A stretch of DNA of 64,000 nt from Hemerocallis citrina (taxonomy: Eukaryota > Streptophyta > Magnoliopsida > Asparagales > Asphodelaceae): contig CM030368.1 of NCBI GenBank assembly GCA_017893485.1, forward strand, positions 108,631,549-108,695,548, given 5' to 3'. Under the pieces are notes generated by a model. That model worked only from the letters and a program-made list of their open reading frames with translations. It had not been told where the DNA came from and did not search any database. Of the stretch, positions 1 through 12,752 are shown piece by piece (position 1 is the stretch's first letter; every line of letters starts with the position of its first letter). The translations under genes and the position numbers were made by a program.

Positions 1-394
1 AAAGAAAGAAAGAAGGAAAATGGGGGGAGGGGGAAATAATAAAAATATATTATATATATTAATAATAAGAATAAGGGATATTTACATATAAACCCTCCAA
101 ATCCAAAATATTACAAATAAAACCCTCACTCTTTTCTATAATCATACGAACAATACAAAATACATAAAAATTATCTTATAATAATTCCCAGAATGATAAA
201 ATAAAATAAACTATATTTCCTCACATAAAATCTCAATTCTTAACTCTAATATAACAATAATACCAATCTACCACAAATATTCATACCAATATCAATATTT
301 AAAATAAATATACACCAAATAAAAATTCTCTCCACTCTAGGCATATATAATATAAAAATGGGTATTTACGGTATTCTACAAATTCGAGGTGTTA
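1..394. other. AT-rich flank, possible end of an LTR
   Basis: No gene is visible. The stretch opens with a purine-rich run and is very AT-rich. It closes at about 394 with 'aattcgaggtgttaca', which resembles the 3' ends of the type C LTRs in this window ('gaattcggggtgttaca' at 25651-25667 and a similar end at 28625). It may therefore be the tail of a type C LTR that starts outside the window. The match is limited to the last bases, so this is weak. Confidence 0.3.
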
Positions 395-3300
395 CATATT
401 TTGAGCCCTATTCTATAATTGTTTTTGTCCTATTTTTATTTATTTATTTATTGTGTTCCCATCTCATTATTTTGGATCTTGATCCTATTCTAAACCCTAT
501 TAAACCCATTTTAATAACCTATTGGATCCACTAACCTGATTACCCACAGCCCATTAAACACCTAACCATAATCCCTGTATATATATTTATTCCCATGCAG
601 CTACCCTGTTCACCATACAAAACCCTAGCCACCTCTCTCATCTCTCTCCCTCTCTCCCCGACTACCCACACTGCGAATCGCCGACCTCTGTCCCCTGTGC
701 ACCTCCCGATCCCATGCAATCCTCTCATCTCCCGACCTCAGAAGCCTTTGCCCCTGCCGAACCTCGACAGCAGATGCCAGCAGCAGCCCCGAGTCTCCCG
801 AGCGTCGTCCAGTGCCGCCGCAAGCATCCCCCGTGCTCTTCCTCTCGTCGTGTCGCTCGATAGTAACGACAATAATTCCCTGCAGTGCCGCCGATCCCCC
901 GTGTTCCCTGTCGTGACGCCCTCCGACCAACCGATAGCTCCGCCTGTCCTCTTTGGTCGCCGTTGTCTTCTCATCCTGTGCCTCTGTTGCCTCTCTTGGT
1001 GTGCATGTATTGGATATCGTGTACTCGTGGTTCGTTGTTCTTGAATTGTGTTCGTGGTTCATATTCATTCGTTCGCTTGAGTTCGTTCCCAGGAATTCGT
1101 TCCTATTATTCTCGCTTTTGCATCATTTCTGTTGTCGACTATAAGGCAAGTAACTTGTATTAAATTCTGTTGCAAATACAAGTAATAAATACCGCCTGTA
1201 GTGTAGGTATGTTCTAGAGACAATTCTTGTGCAGAACTCCTGTTATATCTTGTCTCTATATGTTGATCCGTCCGTAGTTGTCTCATTATACACACGACAT
1301 GAATTTAGACTTAGTGGTAATCAATTCTTGTATACATGCAAGTGTTCGTGGATTATGAGGTGTTGTATGATCTTGTATGCATGATGTGTTCGATGTAGTA
1401 TAACTCAAGTAGACTTGTAAAACACCCTATACCATTTTGCTTGGATATCTAGTATACCATATTTCACGCTTTGTTATGAGTTGGATGTGTTCTATATGAT
1501 CTACTTGATTTTATGCATGAAGAATAATTTTGGTCTTGTTACCCCATTTTTTGTTCAGTATTTTAGACCCTATTAAGGTGATTATATGAAAATTATTTGT
1601 GAATATGAATTATAGAGAATTATGTCTACTTTCCAGAAATTTTGTCAAATCTCAGTTTCGATTTATGAGTTGCAAGTTATGGCTATTTTCCTACAGATGT
1701 GTAGAAAATTCCAGATACTGTTTTATATGAATTCTATATGGTAATTTATTTTTATACTGATGTTAAAGATAATATTTTGATCAAATATTTTGCTGAGTAT
1801 AGCTACACCTGATTGGGATTAACCCCTAACTTTTGTGGATTTAATTGATGAGTTTTATAAACTATTCTATACTTGCAAACGACTGCTATACTTGCAGATT
1901 TTTCGTACTATTCATTAAAGAAACATAATTTCAGCCTGATTCCATTTGCATTCTATAAAAACTTTATGAATATGAATTGTATCCTACTATATCTATTTTA
2001 TCACCCTTTTGTCGGATCTAGATTTCAAATTATAATTTGTAATCTATTGCTATTTTAGTACTGCTGTATTTATGATTCCAGATTTACAAAACAGCTGTAT
2101 CTTGCTGCTTTCTGATTTTACTTAACTATTCTATCTACATGGGAAAATTATGAAACTTTATTTTCTGTTACGAAACATACTAGGGAGTACCTCAGATATT
2201 TCTTGGATTTAATCAGTAAGTTTTTATGTTGTTTTCTTGTTTATGAATACAAACTTCTGATTTCTGGCTGAACATTTTTCTGGATACAAATCTGGTTTGA
2301 ATCTTTTTTGTGAAATACCATATGACTTATATATATTTGTTGGATTCGGCCGAGAGTCTATTTTCCAAATTTTCTGACGGATCCACATTTGCTCATTTGT
2401 AGCAACGGGAATTTCATATTTAGTGCAGTACTGTCTTGCTGTCATAAACTAGAATTTTCGTTGTCCTATCCTTTTATCAGTTGTCTTTCACCTGTACATA
2501 TTTATCTTTCAATCTGAACCTATTACCTATTTATACCATGTTATTCTTGCCCTGTTTTGTTACACCTACATGCCCGTCTGATAATAATAACAAAATAACC
2601 AAGGCGGGGTTAAGGAAATTATCTAGTAGTGGATAATATAGAAATGTGTACTTGGAAGGGGGCCCGTGTTTCCCACATGATTATCTGTTATATGTTACGT
2701 GTTCAGGACTACATGATACACGATTCTGTTACCTGATTACCTGACTGTGCACTTCCCTATAGGAAGGTGTACTCAGAAGAGAATCCATAGGTTCTATCTG
2801 TTTGTTATCTGTATCTGCTATCTGTCTGTCTGATACCTGAGTATATGGCCCTATACAGTCCACTACGAAGTCTAAACATAATTTGTTTGAATGTAGCAAC
2901 CATGTGGTAAAAGTTGGGACGCATGAAGTGCTACCTAGATCGAACTAAAACACAAAACCTGTAATAACATGACATCAGTTACCTGTTTACCTGTATCTGT
3001 TATCTGGCATCTATTATCTGTATATCTGTTTGCATACCATCTGACACTTGACATCTGTTACATATCACGTGTACCTGGTAGCACACCATGTTACTTGATT
3101 ATATTTTCTGATTCATGTTAGACATTCTGTTTTGCTCTGTCATATCTATTCGATGCTATGTTGTTTCCGCTGTTACTCTATATTTGTTTATCTTTCCTTG
3201 TACTTGTGCCTGCACTACAAGCGGCCCGTAACTTGCATTGACCGACATTTTGTTTTCTTTTTACTATTCCTGCAATTTGTTAAATTGCAGATCATGGTGA

Positions 3301-3672
3301 CCAGTTGCCTGATGGAGTAGGTGATCTGAGATTTTAGATGCTGGAGTTCTTGCTACTATTATTTTTATTTCCTATTGCTTATTTTGAATAAATGTATCTG
3401 CCACTTAGATTATTTTGTATTCTGCAGTATGACCAAGAATTATTAACTTTTTCCAGATCTGGTTTATTTGAAATTATTAAAGTTTGTTTCAAGTAAATTC
3501 CTGTTGGTGTATTGATTAATTTATGCATGCGTGGTTGGCTTCTCTTGCTTCTTACTCTGATATTCCTATGAAATGTTGTGAAGATCCTGAAAGCTTATAA
3601 ATGATGAAAATCATTCGTTGGACTTAGTCACGTATCCGTATTCCGTATTTCCTTTTTGGGAAGCGGGGACTT
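395..3672 (+). repeat. Del/Tekay-like LTR (about 3.3 kb, 5' end uncertain)
   Basis: This is non-coding LTR-type sequence. A TATA-like run lies at about 573-586, followed by a C/T-rich leader with 'aaaccctagcc' near 620, as in the LTRs at 54616 and 60390. Interior blocks match the LTR at 54616-58367: the sequence around 2895-2934 ('gtagcaaccatgtggtaaa' and 'gggacgcatgaagtgctac') recurs at 57620-57662. The 3' end ('gggaagcggggacttaca', about 3655-3672) resembles the ends at 25410 and 58367. No primer-binding site follows, so it is a solo or broken LTR. Open frames in the C/T-rich leader (about 595-1044) have no recognisable protein features and are not called. Confidence 0.6.
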
Positions 3673-4047
3673 ACAAGGAAGTTCTGAGCTTCATGGACAC
3701 CTACTCCGAGTATAACCAAATCCGGATGTTTCCTCCAGATATCTCGAAAACATCTTTTGTCATGGATTAGGGACTCTACTAGTAATGGGTAATGCCATTC
3801 GGCCTAAAGAACGCGAGAGCCACCAACCAAAGGTTGGTGAACACGGTCTTCAAGGAACAAATCTGCCGGAATATAGAGAATTACGTAGATGACATGCTCG
3901 TCAAGTGCCTTATAGGTGGAGACCACATGAAGGACCTCGAGGAGGCCTTCAGCATCTAAAGGGAGAAAAACATGAGGCTTAAACCATTTAAATGCGCCAT
4001 TGGCATGACCTCCAGAAAATTCCAAGGCTTTATGATCAGCCAATGAG
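3673..4047 (+). pseudogene. Ty3/gypsy (Tat/Ogre-like) reverse transcriptase fragment, 5' half
   Basis: In conceptual translation this shows consecutive reverse-transcriptase blocks: an SFMDTYSEYNQIRM-like block near 3690, then VMPFGLKNA at about 3788-3814, then the catalytic box YVDDMLVK at 3882-3905, then LKPFKCAIG and GFMISQ just before 4047. The sequence type is that of plant Tat/Ogre gypsy elements (inference from motif wording). Stop codons interrupt it. The frame stops where the minus-strand chromovirus begins and resumes at 20926, so the two fragments were one gene. It encodes no full enzyme. Confidence 0.75.
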
Positions 4048-6076
4048 AGTCACGCCCCATTTTCCAAAAATACGGAACACAAACATGTGACATTGGCCCA
4101 GCGAATGACTTGCGTCATCCATAAGCTGTTTACCCATTCAACTCAACAATATAAACAATACAAAACAATTGCGCATGCAATAATAACAACCACATGAACA
4201 ATAATATTTGGAATAAGACAATATGAAATAACCAAATGCGATAATCCAACATCTGGAAACAGATAACAATATCCAGGTCATAAGCCCAATACAATAATAA
4301 ATCCAAACACAATGATAATAATTTTCGATACAATAAGTCCAATCAAATAACAATGAACTAGAAAGCAATAAATCTTTCGAAAGCTTATTCTCCAATTCCT
4401 GTAGGTAATTCTACATGATCACCTGTGAACACTTCATCTAAAAAGAGGAGAAAAATTATCCTTAGAGCAAGTCATAGACAGCAAGTAGAGAAAGCAAAAA
4501 AACAATAGAATAACAATATAACAATGAATTCAACGGATCAATAAAAATCTATAACAATGGACGATAGAAGTAATCAATATCAATGATAGTCGATGCAATG
4601 GTTTTAAACAATGATTCAATATTCGATGACAATGTGCAATGGTCGATGTCAATAACAGTTAAAAAATATTCGATATCAATAGAAACGATGATGTTTAATA
4701 TGCAATGTCAATATTGTGTCAATTCTTAAGTCTATTAATTTTTAACCTAACTAATGCACGTACTATTACATTCCATACTACAGGTTCGATGCATGCAATC
4801 AATGTCATTTAGACTCTATTGGTGAATTCTATAGATCATGTGTCGGTACGATAATCACTGATACCATAGCAACATTGTTGTATGATACACTGTAATGATA
4901 CACAAAAGATTAGGGTGCCGTAGTCAGCGCTCCAATAATCAATCGATAAAACATTGGCCGACACAGTCTCTATATTGTTCACTACTCAAGTCAATCGCTT
5001 AAACCCCGGCTTATTAATTATTTTATCGATGCAAACAATACAGTATGCAATTTAGAGACATTTAGATGAACAATAGTAACGATAGAAGAACATAGGATGA
5101 TAACTTTGGATGAGATAAATAGAATCATGACAACAGCACATTAGGATCATACAATGCAATACATACACTTCAATTCATGCAATACAATGATATATGTATA
5201 ATTAGATTGAGGAAATCTGTGAAACACAATTCTGGACAACAAGAGATCACTGTACAAAAATCAATTTTTCCGCTGCTACAGAAATCGAAAACTGAATCCG
5301 TCAGATGTTTTGGAAACTAGACTTCCCAATGATTCCAACGCATATTTAAAATACAAAATCCAACAACAGTAACTAAGTCAAATACATCATTCTTTACAGA
5401 TTACATGTTCTGACTGAAAATCGACATCAAGTTGTTATATCTTTAGCATCAGCGAAAACTAAACTATAAATTGATCAAAAATATTAGACTCCTAAACATG
5501 TTAACTATCATTCTGAAAATTATCAGAGCATTAGTCTAACATTAATTTAGCTTTTTAACAGTTTAAATATGAAAACATACATGAATCTGAATTGCTGGAA
5601 ATCAAATGCAGTAGTAGTAAAATCATCATAACTTTTGCAATACAACTCGGAATTTAAGGATCTTAGATGTTCTAGAAACTAGAGACACATCGATACAACT
5701 CTTATTCAGAAAGTTATTAATTTTAATGTCAAATACTCGGTCGAAAACATCTCACAAATTCCAGACAGACAACAAATATACAGATTTTCAATATATTTCA
5801 AGAAATAAGTGATCTAACATGATGGGTTTCAATTCAATTAGTTAATAAATCTTATGACCAGCATTGTAAACATCATTAACAATACACACATAGCTCATTC
5901 AAATCAAATACTCACAATCAAATAAAAATGGGATCAACAAGAAAATAGCCCAACAAGAAGAAAAAGAGTAGTTCATGAACAAAATTTAGATCAAGGAAAA
6001 ATATAGTATTTTATTCAATGGCAAATAAAATACTACAATGAATGGAAAAAAGAAAAGAACGAAAATGGTAGTTACA
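4048..6076 (-). repeat. Downstream (3') LTR of the chromovirus, internally deleted
   Basis: It aligns with 10560-12396 and with 20736-20925. For example 'gcgaatgacttgcgtcat' near 4100 matches 10613-10628, and the end 'ggtagttaca' (6067-6076) matches 20916-20925. Near 5896 it jumps from the block 'taaacatcattaacaatacacaca' type to sequence matching position 20740. It therefore lacks about 0.9 kb that the other LTR has (19824-20735), which holds the TATA and C/T-rich leader. The first base is mutated (AGTCACG instead of TGTCACG). Confidence 0.8.
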
Positions 6077-6143
6077 AACCTACTCATTTTACAATAAAAT
6101 TTCGTCCTCAAAACTTAAGCAAGCTGTAATAGGGTAACCCCAA

Positions 6144-7538
6144 AGAGAAAAAAACAACTACACAAAAAGATGACGAAACTTCTTCTGAATATCTTCCTCA
6201 AGCTCCAAAGTCGAGTCACCCGGCGAGCGAGGATTCCAAGCAACTCGAACCAATCTGATGACCTCATTCTTCAAAATCTTCTTTCGTTATTCCAAAATCA
6301 AAACCAGACAGATTTCACAGGACAAATTTGGTCGAATAGACAATTCCGAGTAGTCGATAACATGACTATCACCCTGACATACTTCATGAATTGGGAGACA
6401 TGGAAGATATCATGCATTCCAGATAGAGCTGGCGGCAATGCGAGTGTATAGGCCACCTTGCCTACTCGCTCCACCACATCAAACGGACCAATGAATCTAG
6501 GGCTTAGCTTTGCCCTGCCTCCAAATCGGATAACACCTCTCCACGGTGATACCTTGAGGAACACATGATCCCCCACTTCGAATTCCAACGGCCTCCTGTG
6601 AATGTCTGCCCATTTCCTCTGCCTGTCCTGAACTGCCTGTAGATACTTCCTGATCTGGGCTACCACATTAACAGTCCTCGTGATCAACTCTGGCCCCAAA
6701 AGCTTCCTCTCACCAATGTCATCCTAGCACACTGGTGATCTACACTTCTAACCATACAAAGCTTATACAGAGCTGCCTTCAGTCTTGCTTGGTAGCTATT
6801 GTTGTATGAAAACTCCACCAAGTGTAGATGATCTTCCCAAGATCCTCCAAACTGAAGAACACAGGATCTCAACATATCCTCCAATGTTTGAATAGTCCTC
6901 TCCGATTTTCCATTTGTTTGCGAATGGAATGCAGTACTAAATCTCAGCTTACTCCTAAGACTGTTTTGAAGACTCTCCCAGAATTGAGATCTGAATCTAG
7001 TGTCTCTGTCTGATATAATGCTAACATGGATCTCATGCAATCTGACAATCTCCTGCATATACTTATTTGCAAGGCTCTCCATAGACTGACCCACTCTGAA
7101 GGGAACAAAATGAGCACTCTTCATCAATCGATCCACAATCACCCAGATAGCATTGTAACCCTTGGGACTTCTAGGCAAAGCAGTCAAAAAATCCATGGTA
7201 ATATTCTCCCACTTCCACTCTAGAATAAGAAGCGGTTGAAGAAGTCCAGCAGTCCTCTGATGTTCTGCTTCCACTTGCTGACAGATCAGACACTGCAAAA
7301 CAAATCTTGCCACAGCTTTCTTCATAGAATGCCACCCGAAAGGCAACTTCAAATGCAAATACTTCTTCATACCACCGGGATGAATAGAATATGGCGAACA
7401 GTGAGCTTCTTCGATTATCTTCTGCCTGACTTCCTCCTTCAGAACACATAGACGGGTCCCAAAGCGGAGAGATCTATCCTCATGAATAACCATATCAGTT
7501 CTTGAACATGCTTCTACTTCAGCTTGAAACTTCAGCAA
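6144..7538 (-). pseudogene. Chromovirus integrase with C-terminal chromodomain-like tail
   Basis: The upstream part (6684-7538) shows the zinc-binding H-H-C-C segment (AHCSPYSIHPG, then CLICQQ) and the DDE core: TMDFLTALP, IISDRDTRF, and a glutamate in NGKSERTIQTLED. The next part (6298-6699, another frame) holds the GPF/Y-type module (FIGPFDVVERVGKVAYTLALPP, reading LSGMHDIFHVSQF onward). The last part, about 6144-6260, reads IRLVRVAWNPR and then LELEEDIQKKF, which resembles the chromodomain tail of Del/Tekay elements. The family inserts reverse-transcribed DNA, and the tail is thought to steer it to chromatin. Frames shift near 6690 and 6300, so no intact enzyme is made. Confidence 0.75.
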
Positions 7539-7539
7539 C

Positions 7540-8690
7540 TGGACATCACCAGACTGTGCTTCCTAAATCTGATCCACCAAAGACGATTGTACCTCAAGCA
7601 CCATACAACATTGTTCGGAACCAGGCAAAACCACATCTAAATCTAATCTCCTCATAGCTTCCACAAGCTCATCCTGCTCAGTTAGAACCATGGCAACCGG
7701 TCTTCTGCTCAAGGCATCAGGCACCAAATTAATCTTACCAGGATGATACTACAAACTGATATCATAATATGCCATCAATTCCAACCATTGTCTCTGTCTC
7801 ATATTCAACTCCTTCTGAGTGAACACGTACTTGAGACTTTTGTGGTCAGTAAAAATCTCCACTCAGTCTCCAAGTTAGTAATGCCTCCAAAGCTTCAAGG
7901 CAGAGATCACAGCTGCAAGCTCCAAATCATGTGTATGATAACTCTTCTCATGCGGCCTCAATTTTCTAGATGCATATGGACAACCTTGGCTCATTGCATC
8001 AAAACAACACCCAAACCTCTTCTTGAAGCATCACAGTAAATTACGAAACATCCTGATCCATTCGGTATAGTCAACACAGATGCTGATGTCAACCGATTCT
8101 TCAATTCAACGAAGGCTTCATCACAGGACTCATCTCACAAAACTTCTGATCTTTCCCAGTCAACTTGGTCAACGGCCTGACAATCTTCGAAAAATCTCGA
8201 ACAAACTTCCTGTAGTACCTCGTTACACCAAGAAAACTCCAAACTTCAGATACTGACTTTGGCATTGGTCAATCCTTAACTGCAGAGATCTTGGACGGAG
8301 CGACAGAAAATCCATCACCATAAATGATATGGCCCAAGAATGCCACACGATCCAACCAAAACTCAAACTTGTTAAACTTCCCATATAGCTGATGATCCTT
8401 CAATTTGCAAACCAACCTTCAAGTGCTCAGCATGCTCATCACGATTCCGAGAATCGAAGAGGATATCATCAATGAACAATAAAAAAAACTTGTCCAGAGG
8501 CTTAGCTTTCACCAATTCATCTAGCTCATGAACACAACTGGAGCATTAGTAACTCCGAAAGGCATCACCAAGAATTCATAGTGCTCATATCTTGTACGAA
8601 AAGTAGTCTTCTGTACATCTTCGGCTTTCACCTTAACCAGATGGTAACCAGATCGAAGAACCAATCCCGACAATTCCTCAGGAAAAACAT
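7540..8690 (-). pseudogene. Chromovirus reverse transcriptase / RNase H remnant
   Basis: Read on the minus strand, the reverse-transcriptase blocks are [13 protein letters not shown] (about 8545-8585) and the catalytic box FIDDIL (about 8459-8479, FVDD/YVDD type). Closer to the integrase, RNase H-like text appears (GCPYASRKLRPHEKSYHTHD near 7930-7990, followed by LELAAVISALKLWRHY). The reading frame is broken many times and no long ORF survives. Identity rests on motif order and on position between protease and integrase. Confidence 0.7.
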
Positions 8691-9176
8691 CTAGAAAGTC
8701 TCACACAACCAATGTGCAACATCACCATCTGCGCACACTTCTTCCATAACTCTAGCTTCTTGACTTGCCAACTTCTCCACAAGCAAGCGGTGTTTCACCA
8801 GCACAGAATTGAAATTCTTGATGCCCTTGCATTTGGAACACCACTTCTTCACACGGCAGTCAATTATAGCATGAGTAACACCAAGCCAATACATCCCCAA
8901 GATAACATCAAAACCAGAATTGCTGATAGCAATAAGATCGACAACAAAATCAACACCACCAATAATCAAAGGACTCTGCTCACAGATCTGAGAACACATG
9001 ACAACACCTCCACATGTAGTAACATTCCATGTTGCTGGCATGGCGATGTTAGCCAAATGATGCAGGTCGACGAAACAGGAGGAAACAAAGGAATGAGTAG
9101 CACCAGAGTAAAAAAATATGAGCGGGAAAGTAGTGAACAAGGATAATGCCCAGCAAGAAGTCAAAGATGAGAACAC
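8691..9176 (-). pseudogene. Chromovirus aspartic protease fragment
   Basis: The active-site block reads YSGATHSFVSS where the family has DSGATHSF. The catalytic aspartate is therefore replaced by tyrosine in this copy. A second typical block, FDVILGMYWLG (family: DVILGMDWL), follows about 60 residues later. The enzyme would normally cut the gag-pol polyprotein. It lies between gag and RT as expected for Ty3/gypsy. Loss of the catalytic residue plus later stops shows decay. Confidence 0.75.
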
Positions 9177-9179
9177 AAT

Positions 9180-10355
9180 ATGCTAAAAGCAAAATGCAAG
9201 AAACAGACATGGATGGAAGGATGACATGATAAAGAAATATAATAGAATAACAAGATAGCAAGGAATCAAAATAAAACACAACTAAAGATATACCTGCAAC
9301 GACACCCAAAGAGGTTTCAGCATCCTGCGTAGTCAGGTTGTAGGCCTGACCATGACCTGCAGGAAGATTACCCCTAGGAGCAGCTCTCCTCTGATCAAAA
9401 ATTTGCCTCTGAGATGAGAGTGGTGGTCCACCATGATAATGAGCAAGCACTCCCTGCGGAGCAAAACCTCCAACTGCTACAAGGTATCTGTACTTAGGGC
9501 AATCACGAACTAGGCTGTCCAGAATGCTTGGTAGCAACAGAGTGCAGAGCAGAGCACAGGATGGCATGCTTCCTGGTACTAGTTTGCTCCTGAATTCTAG
9601 CAGCATCCAGGTTATCAGCATAAGAATGAAGTCGCAGGGCAGCAACATGGTTCTGAATCTCAATATCCAAACCCAACAAAAAATGACGACCTCTATATTC
9701 ATCATTCACCACCATAGAAGTAGCAAAATGACTCGGTCAGGTGAACTCCGCAGCGTACTCGTCCACGGTTTGACTCCCCTGATTCAAGACACTATTTAGG
9801 TAAATGTCAGTACTTTATAAAATAACAACGAAAAACCATGGATAGACACTATCTGGCAAACCTGGGTTAGTGAGACAAACTGTCGTTCCATTTCACCCTT
9901 GGTGGCATTAGGAAAGAACTTCGTAAGGAAGCTCTCAGTGAAGATGGCCCAGTGGATGGGTCACCCTAATCGTTCAGCCTCAGCTTGCCACCAAATGTGG
10001 GCAAGGTCAACAAGTTGGATGCATAAGACATCCACATAGTCGACATCCGAGATTCGTGCTATGGTCAACAACTGTTCAGTCCGAATAAGCCATTGCTTGG
10101 CTTCAAGCGGACCCTCAGTGTCCGAGAATTTATCTGGATGGAGCCTCATGAAATCTGCTACATTACCAGGGCTTGGTGGCAGCAATCCGGGTGGAGGTAC
10201 AACCGGTTCCCTGTTGGTAGCTTCAAAAGCCACCCTCGTCAGTTTGTTGTGCTGACGCTACATGTGCATCATCTGTTGCATCATCTGTGCTACAGTCGGC
10301 TCGTCAGACAAATCATCCCCAGCTTGGGAAAATGAAGCACCCTTTCTAACCATGG
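9180..10355 (-). pseudogene. Chromovirus gag remnant
   Basis: A start codon at about 10355 gives a short acidic N-terminus and an early stop. The frame then continues as the gag core at 9961-10233 (PPPGLLPPSPGNVADFMRLH, then PLEAKQWLIRTEQLL and IWWQAEAERLG), typical of Del/Tekay gag with the retrotransposon-gag fold. Further fragments run to about 9500, and a C-terminal zinc-knuckle-like remnant (LVRDCPKY) lies near 9500-9510. Gag would form the virus-like particle. Several frameshifts are present. Confidence 0.7.
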
Positions 10356-10536
10356 TCTGCAATAAAAATCAAATGGTTAGCATCCAGATCATGAGTTGGT
10401 TATCAATTATCCATGTGATTCTTGCATTACACATACTGTTGAGTCAAACTGGTAAAACCCAAATTTGATTAATTTATCAGCCAAAGCCAAACCTCCATAT
10501 GTTAGTCATGTTTGACTGATATATCATCCAAACCCG

Positions 10537-10549
10537 GGCTCTGATACCA
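10537..10549 (-). other. Primer-binding site, initiator tRNA-Met type
   Basis: On the minus strand this reads TGGTATCAGAGCC, complementary to the 3' end of plant initiator tRNA-Met. It sits 10 bases inside the upstream LTR end (10560). The same site occurs in the element at 58377 and, slightly changed, at 24195. Confidence 0.9.
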
Positions 10550-12380
10550 CTAAAAACCTTGTCACGCCCCATTTTCCAAAAAAACGAAACACAAGCACGT
10601 GATATTGGCCTAGCAAATGACTTGCGTCATTCATAAGATGTTTACCCATTCAACTCAACAATATAGACAATACAAAACAATTGTACAGGCAATAATAACA
10701 ATCACATGAACCATAATACTTGGAATAAGTCCATATGAAATAACCAAATACGATAATCCAATATCTGGAAACAGATAAAAATATCCAGGTCATAAGCACA
10801 ATACAATAATAAATCCAAATACAATGATAATAATTTTCGATACAATAAGTCCAATGAAATAACAATGAACTAGAAAACAATAAATATTTAGAAAGCTTAT
10901 TCTCAAATTCCTGCAGGTAATTCTCCTTGATCACCTGTGAACACTTCATCTAAAAAGAGGAGAAAAATTGTCCTTAGAGCAAGTCATGAACGGCAAGTGG
11001 AGAAAGCAATGAAATATTGGAATAACGATATAACAATGAATTCAATAGATCAATTGGAATCAACAACAATGGACGAATGCAATAATCAATATCAATGATG
11101 GTTATAAACAATGATTCAATATTCGATGACAATGTGCAATGGTCGAGGTCAATAACACTTAGACAATATTCGATATCAATAGAAACAATGATGTTCAATA
11201 TGCAATATTGATGTTGTGTCAATTCTTAAGTCTATTTTTTTAACCTAACTAATGCACATACTACTGTATCCCATACTACAGGTTTGATGCATACAATCAA
11301 TATCGTTTAGACTCCAGTGGTGAATTTCTATAGATCATGTGTCGGTACAATAATCACTAATATGATAGCAACATTGTTGTACGATACACTATAATGATGC
11401 ACTGAAACGATACACTGAAACGATACACGAATTATTGGGGTGCCACAGTTAGCGCTCCAACAGTCAATCGATAAAACCCTGGCAGACATAGTCTCATTAT
11501 TATTCACTACTCAAGTCAATCCCTTAAATTCCGGCTTGTTAATTATTTTATCGATGCAAACAATACATTATGCAATTAAGAGATATTTAGATGAACGATA
11601 GTAACAATAGAAGAATATAAAATGATAACTTTTGGATGAGATAAATACAATGACGACAATAGCACATTAGGATCTTGCAATGCACACATACACATCAATT
11701 CATGCAATACCGTGATATATATATAATTATATTAAGGAAATTAGGGAAACACAATTCTGGATAGCAAAAGGTCACTATACAAAAATCAGTTTACCCGCTG
11801 CTACAGAAATCAAAAACTAAATACGTCCAAAGTTCTGGAAACTAGATATGCCAAAGATTCTAAATCACATTTAAAATACAAAATTTAACAACATTAGCTT
11901 GGTCAACTACATCATTCTTTACAGATTATATGTTCTGACTTAAAATCGATATGAAGTTGTTATATCTTTAGCATCAGCGAAAACTCAATTATAAATTCAT
12001 CAAAAATATTCATTAGACTCCTAAACATGTTAACTATCATTATGGAAGTTATCATAGCATTATTTTAATATTAATTTAGCATATTAATAGTTTAAGTATG
12101 AAAAGATACATGAATCTAAATTTTTGGAAATAAAACACAGGAATAGTAAAATCAGTATAACTCTTACAATACAACTCGGAATTTAAAGATCTTAGATGTT
12201 CTAGAAACTTGATGTCAAATACTCGGTTGAAAATATCTCAAAAATTCCAGACAGACAACAAACATACAGATTTTCAATATATTTCATGAAATAAGCGATC
12301 TAACATGATGGGTTTCAATTCAATTTGTCAATAAATTTTATGATCAGCATGGTAGATATAATAGCCTTGTAAACATCATT

Positions 12381-12396
12381 AAGAATACACATACAC
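12381..12396 (+). repeat. Left target-site duplication of the LINE
   Basis: AAGAATACACATACAC here is repeated exactly at 19808-19823, directly after the LINE poly-A tract. A 16-bp duplication is typical of target-primed reverse transcription. Confidence 0.95.
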
Positions 12397-12752
12397 GATG
12401 GAGTGGGAAGTAAATGGGTATATTTGGTTAACGTATTGGCCTAACAAGCAAAGAACATTTTGAGTTTGATGAGTCATGAACTAAGATGGAGGGCGGCTTC
12501 TTCTCCGACCATCCTCGTCTCCGACCTCTTCCCTGGCTCTTCCCCTGACCCTGAGTCCCATCTTCTCCGATCGTCTTCTTCTGCGCCTTCCACCACCACC
12601 ACAATAAACCCACCACTACCTTCAACATCATATCTGCCTTCTTCTCCCTTTGTAATACCTGGCAACTTCTTCTTCCCCATCCCTCAACCCTTCGGACCTT
12701 CAGCTTCACTCCGCGATGTTATCAAAGTTGGAGCTCAGCAGGGTCGGGCCCA

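Noticed and set aside
595..1044. Overlapping open frames of 149 and 147 codons on both strands
   Set aside because: These are in the C/T-rich leader of an LTR. Frames are open on both strands because stop codons are rare in such sequence.
12428..12735. Open frames on both strands at the start of the LINE
   Set aside because: They lie in the C/T-rich 5' region before the ORF1-like part, have no motifs and overlap each other on opposite strands.
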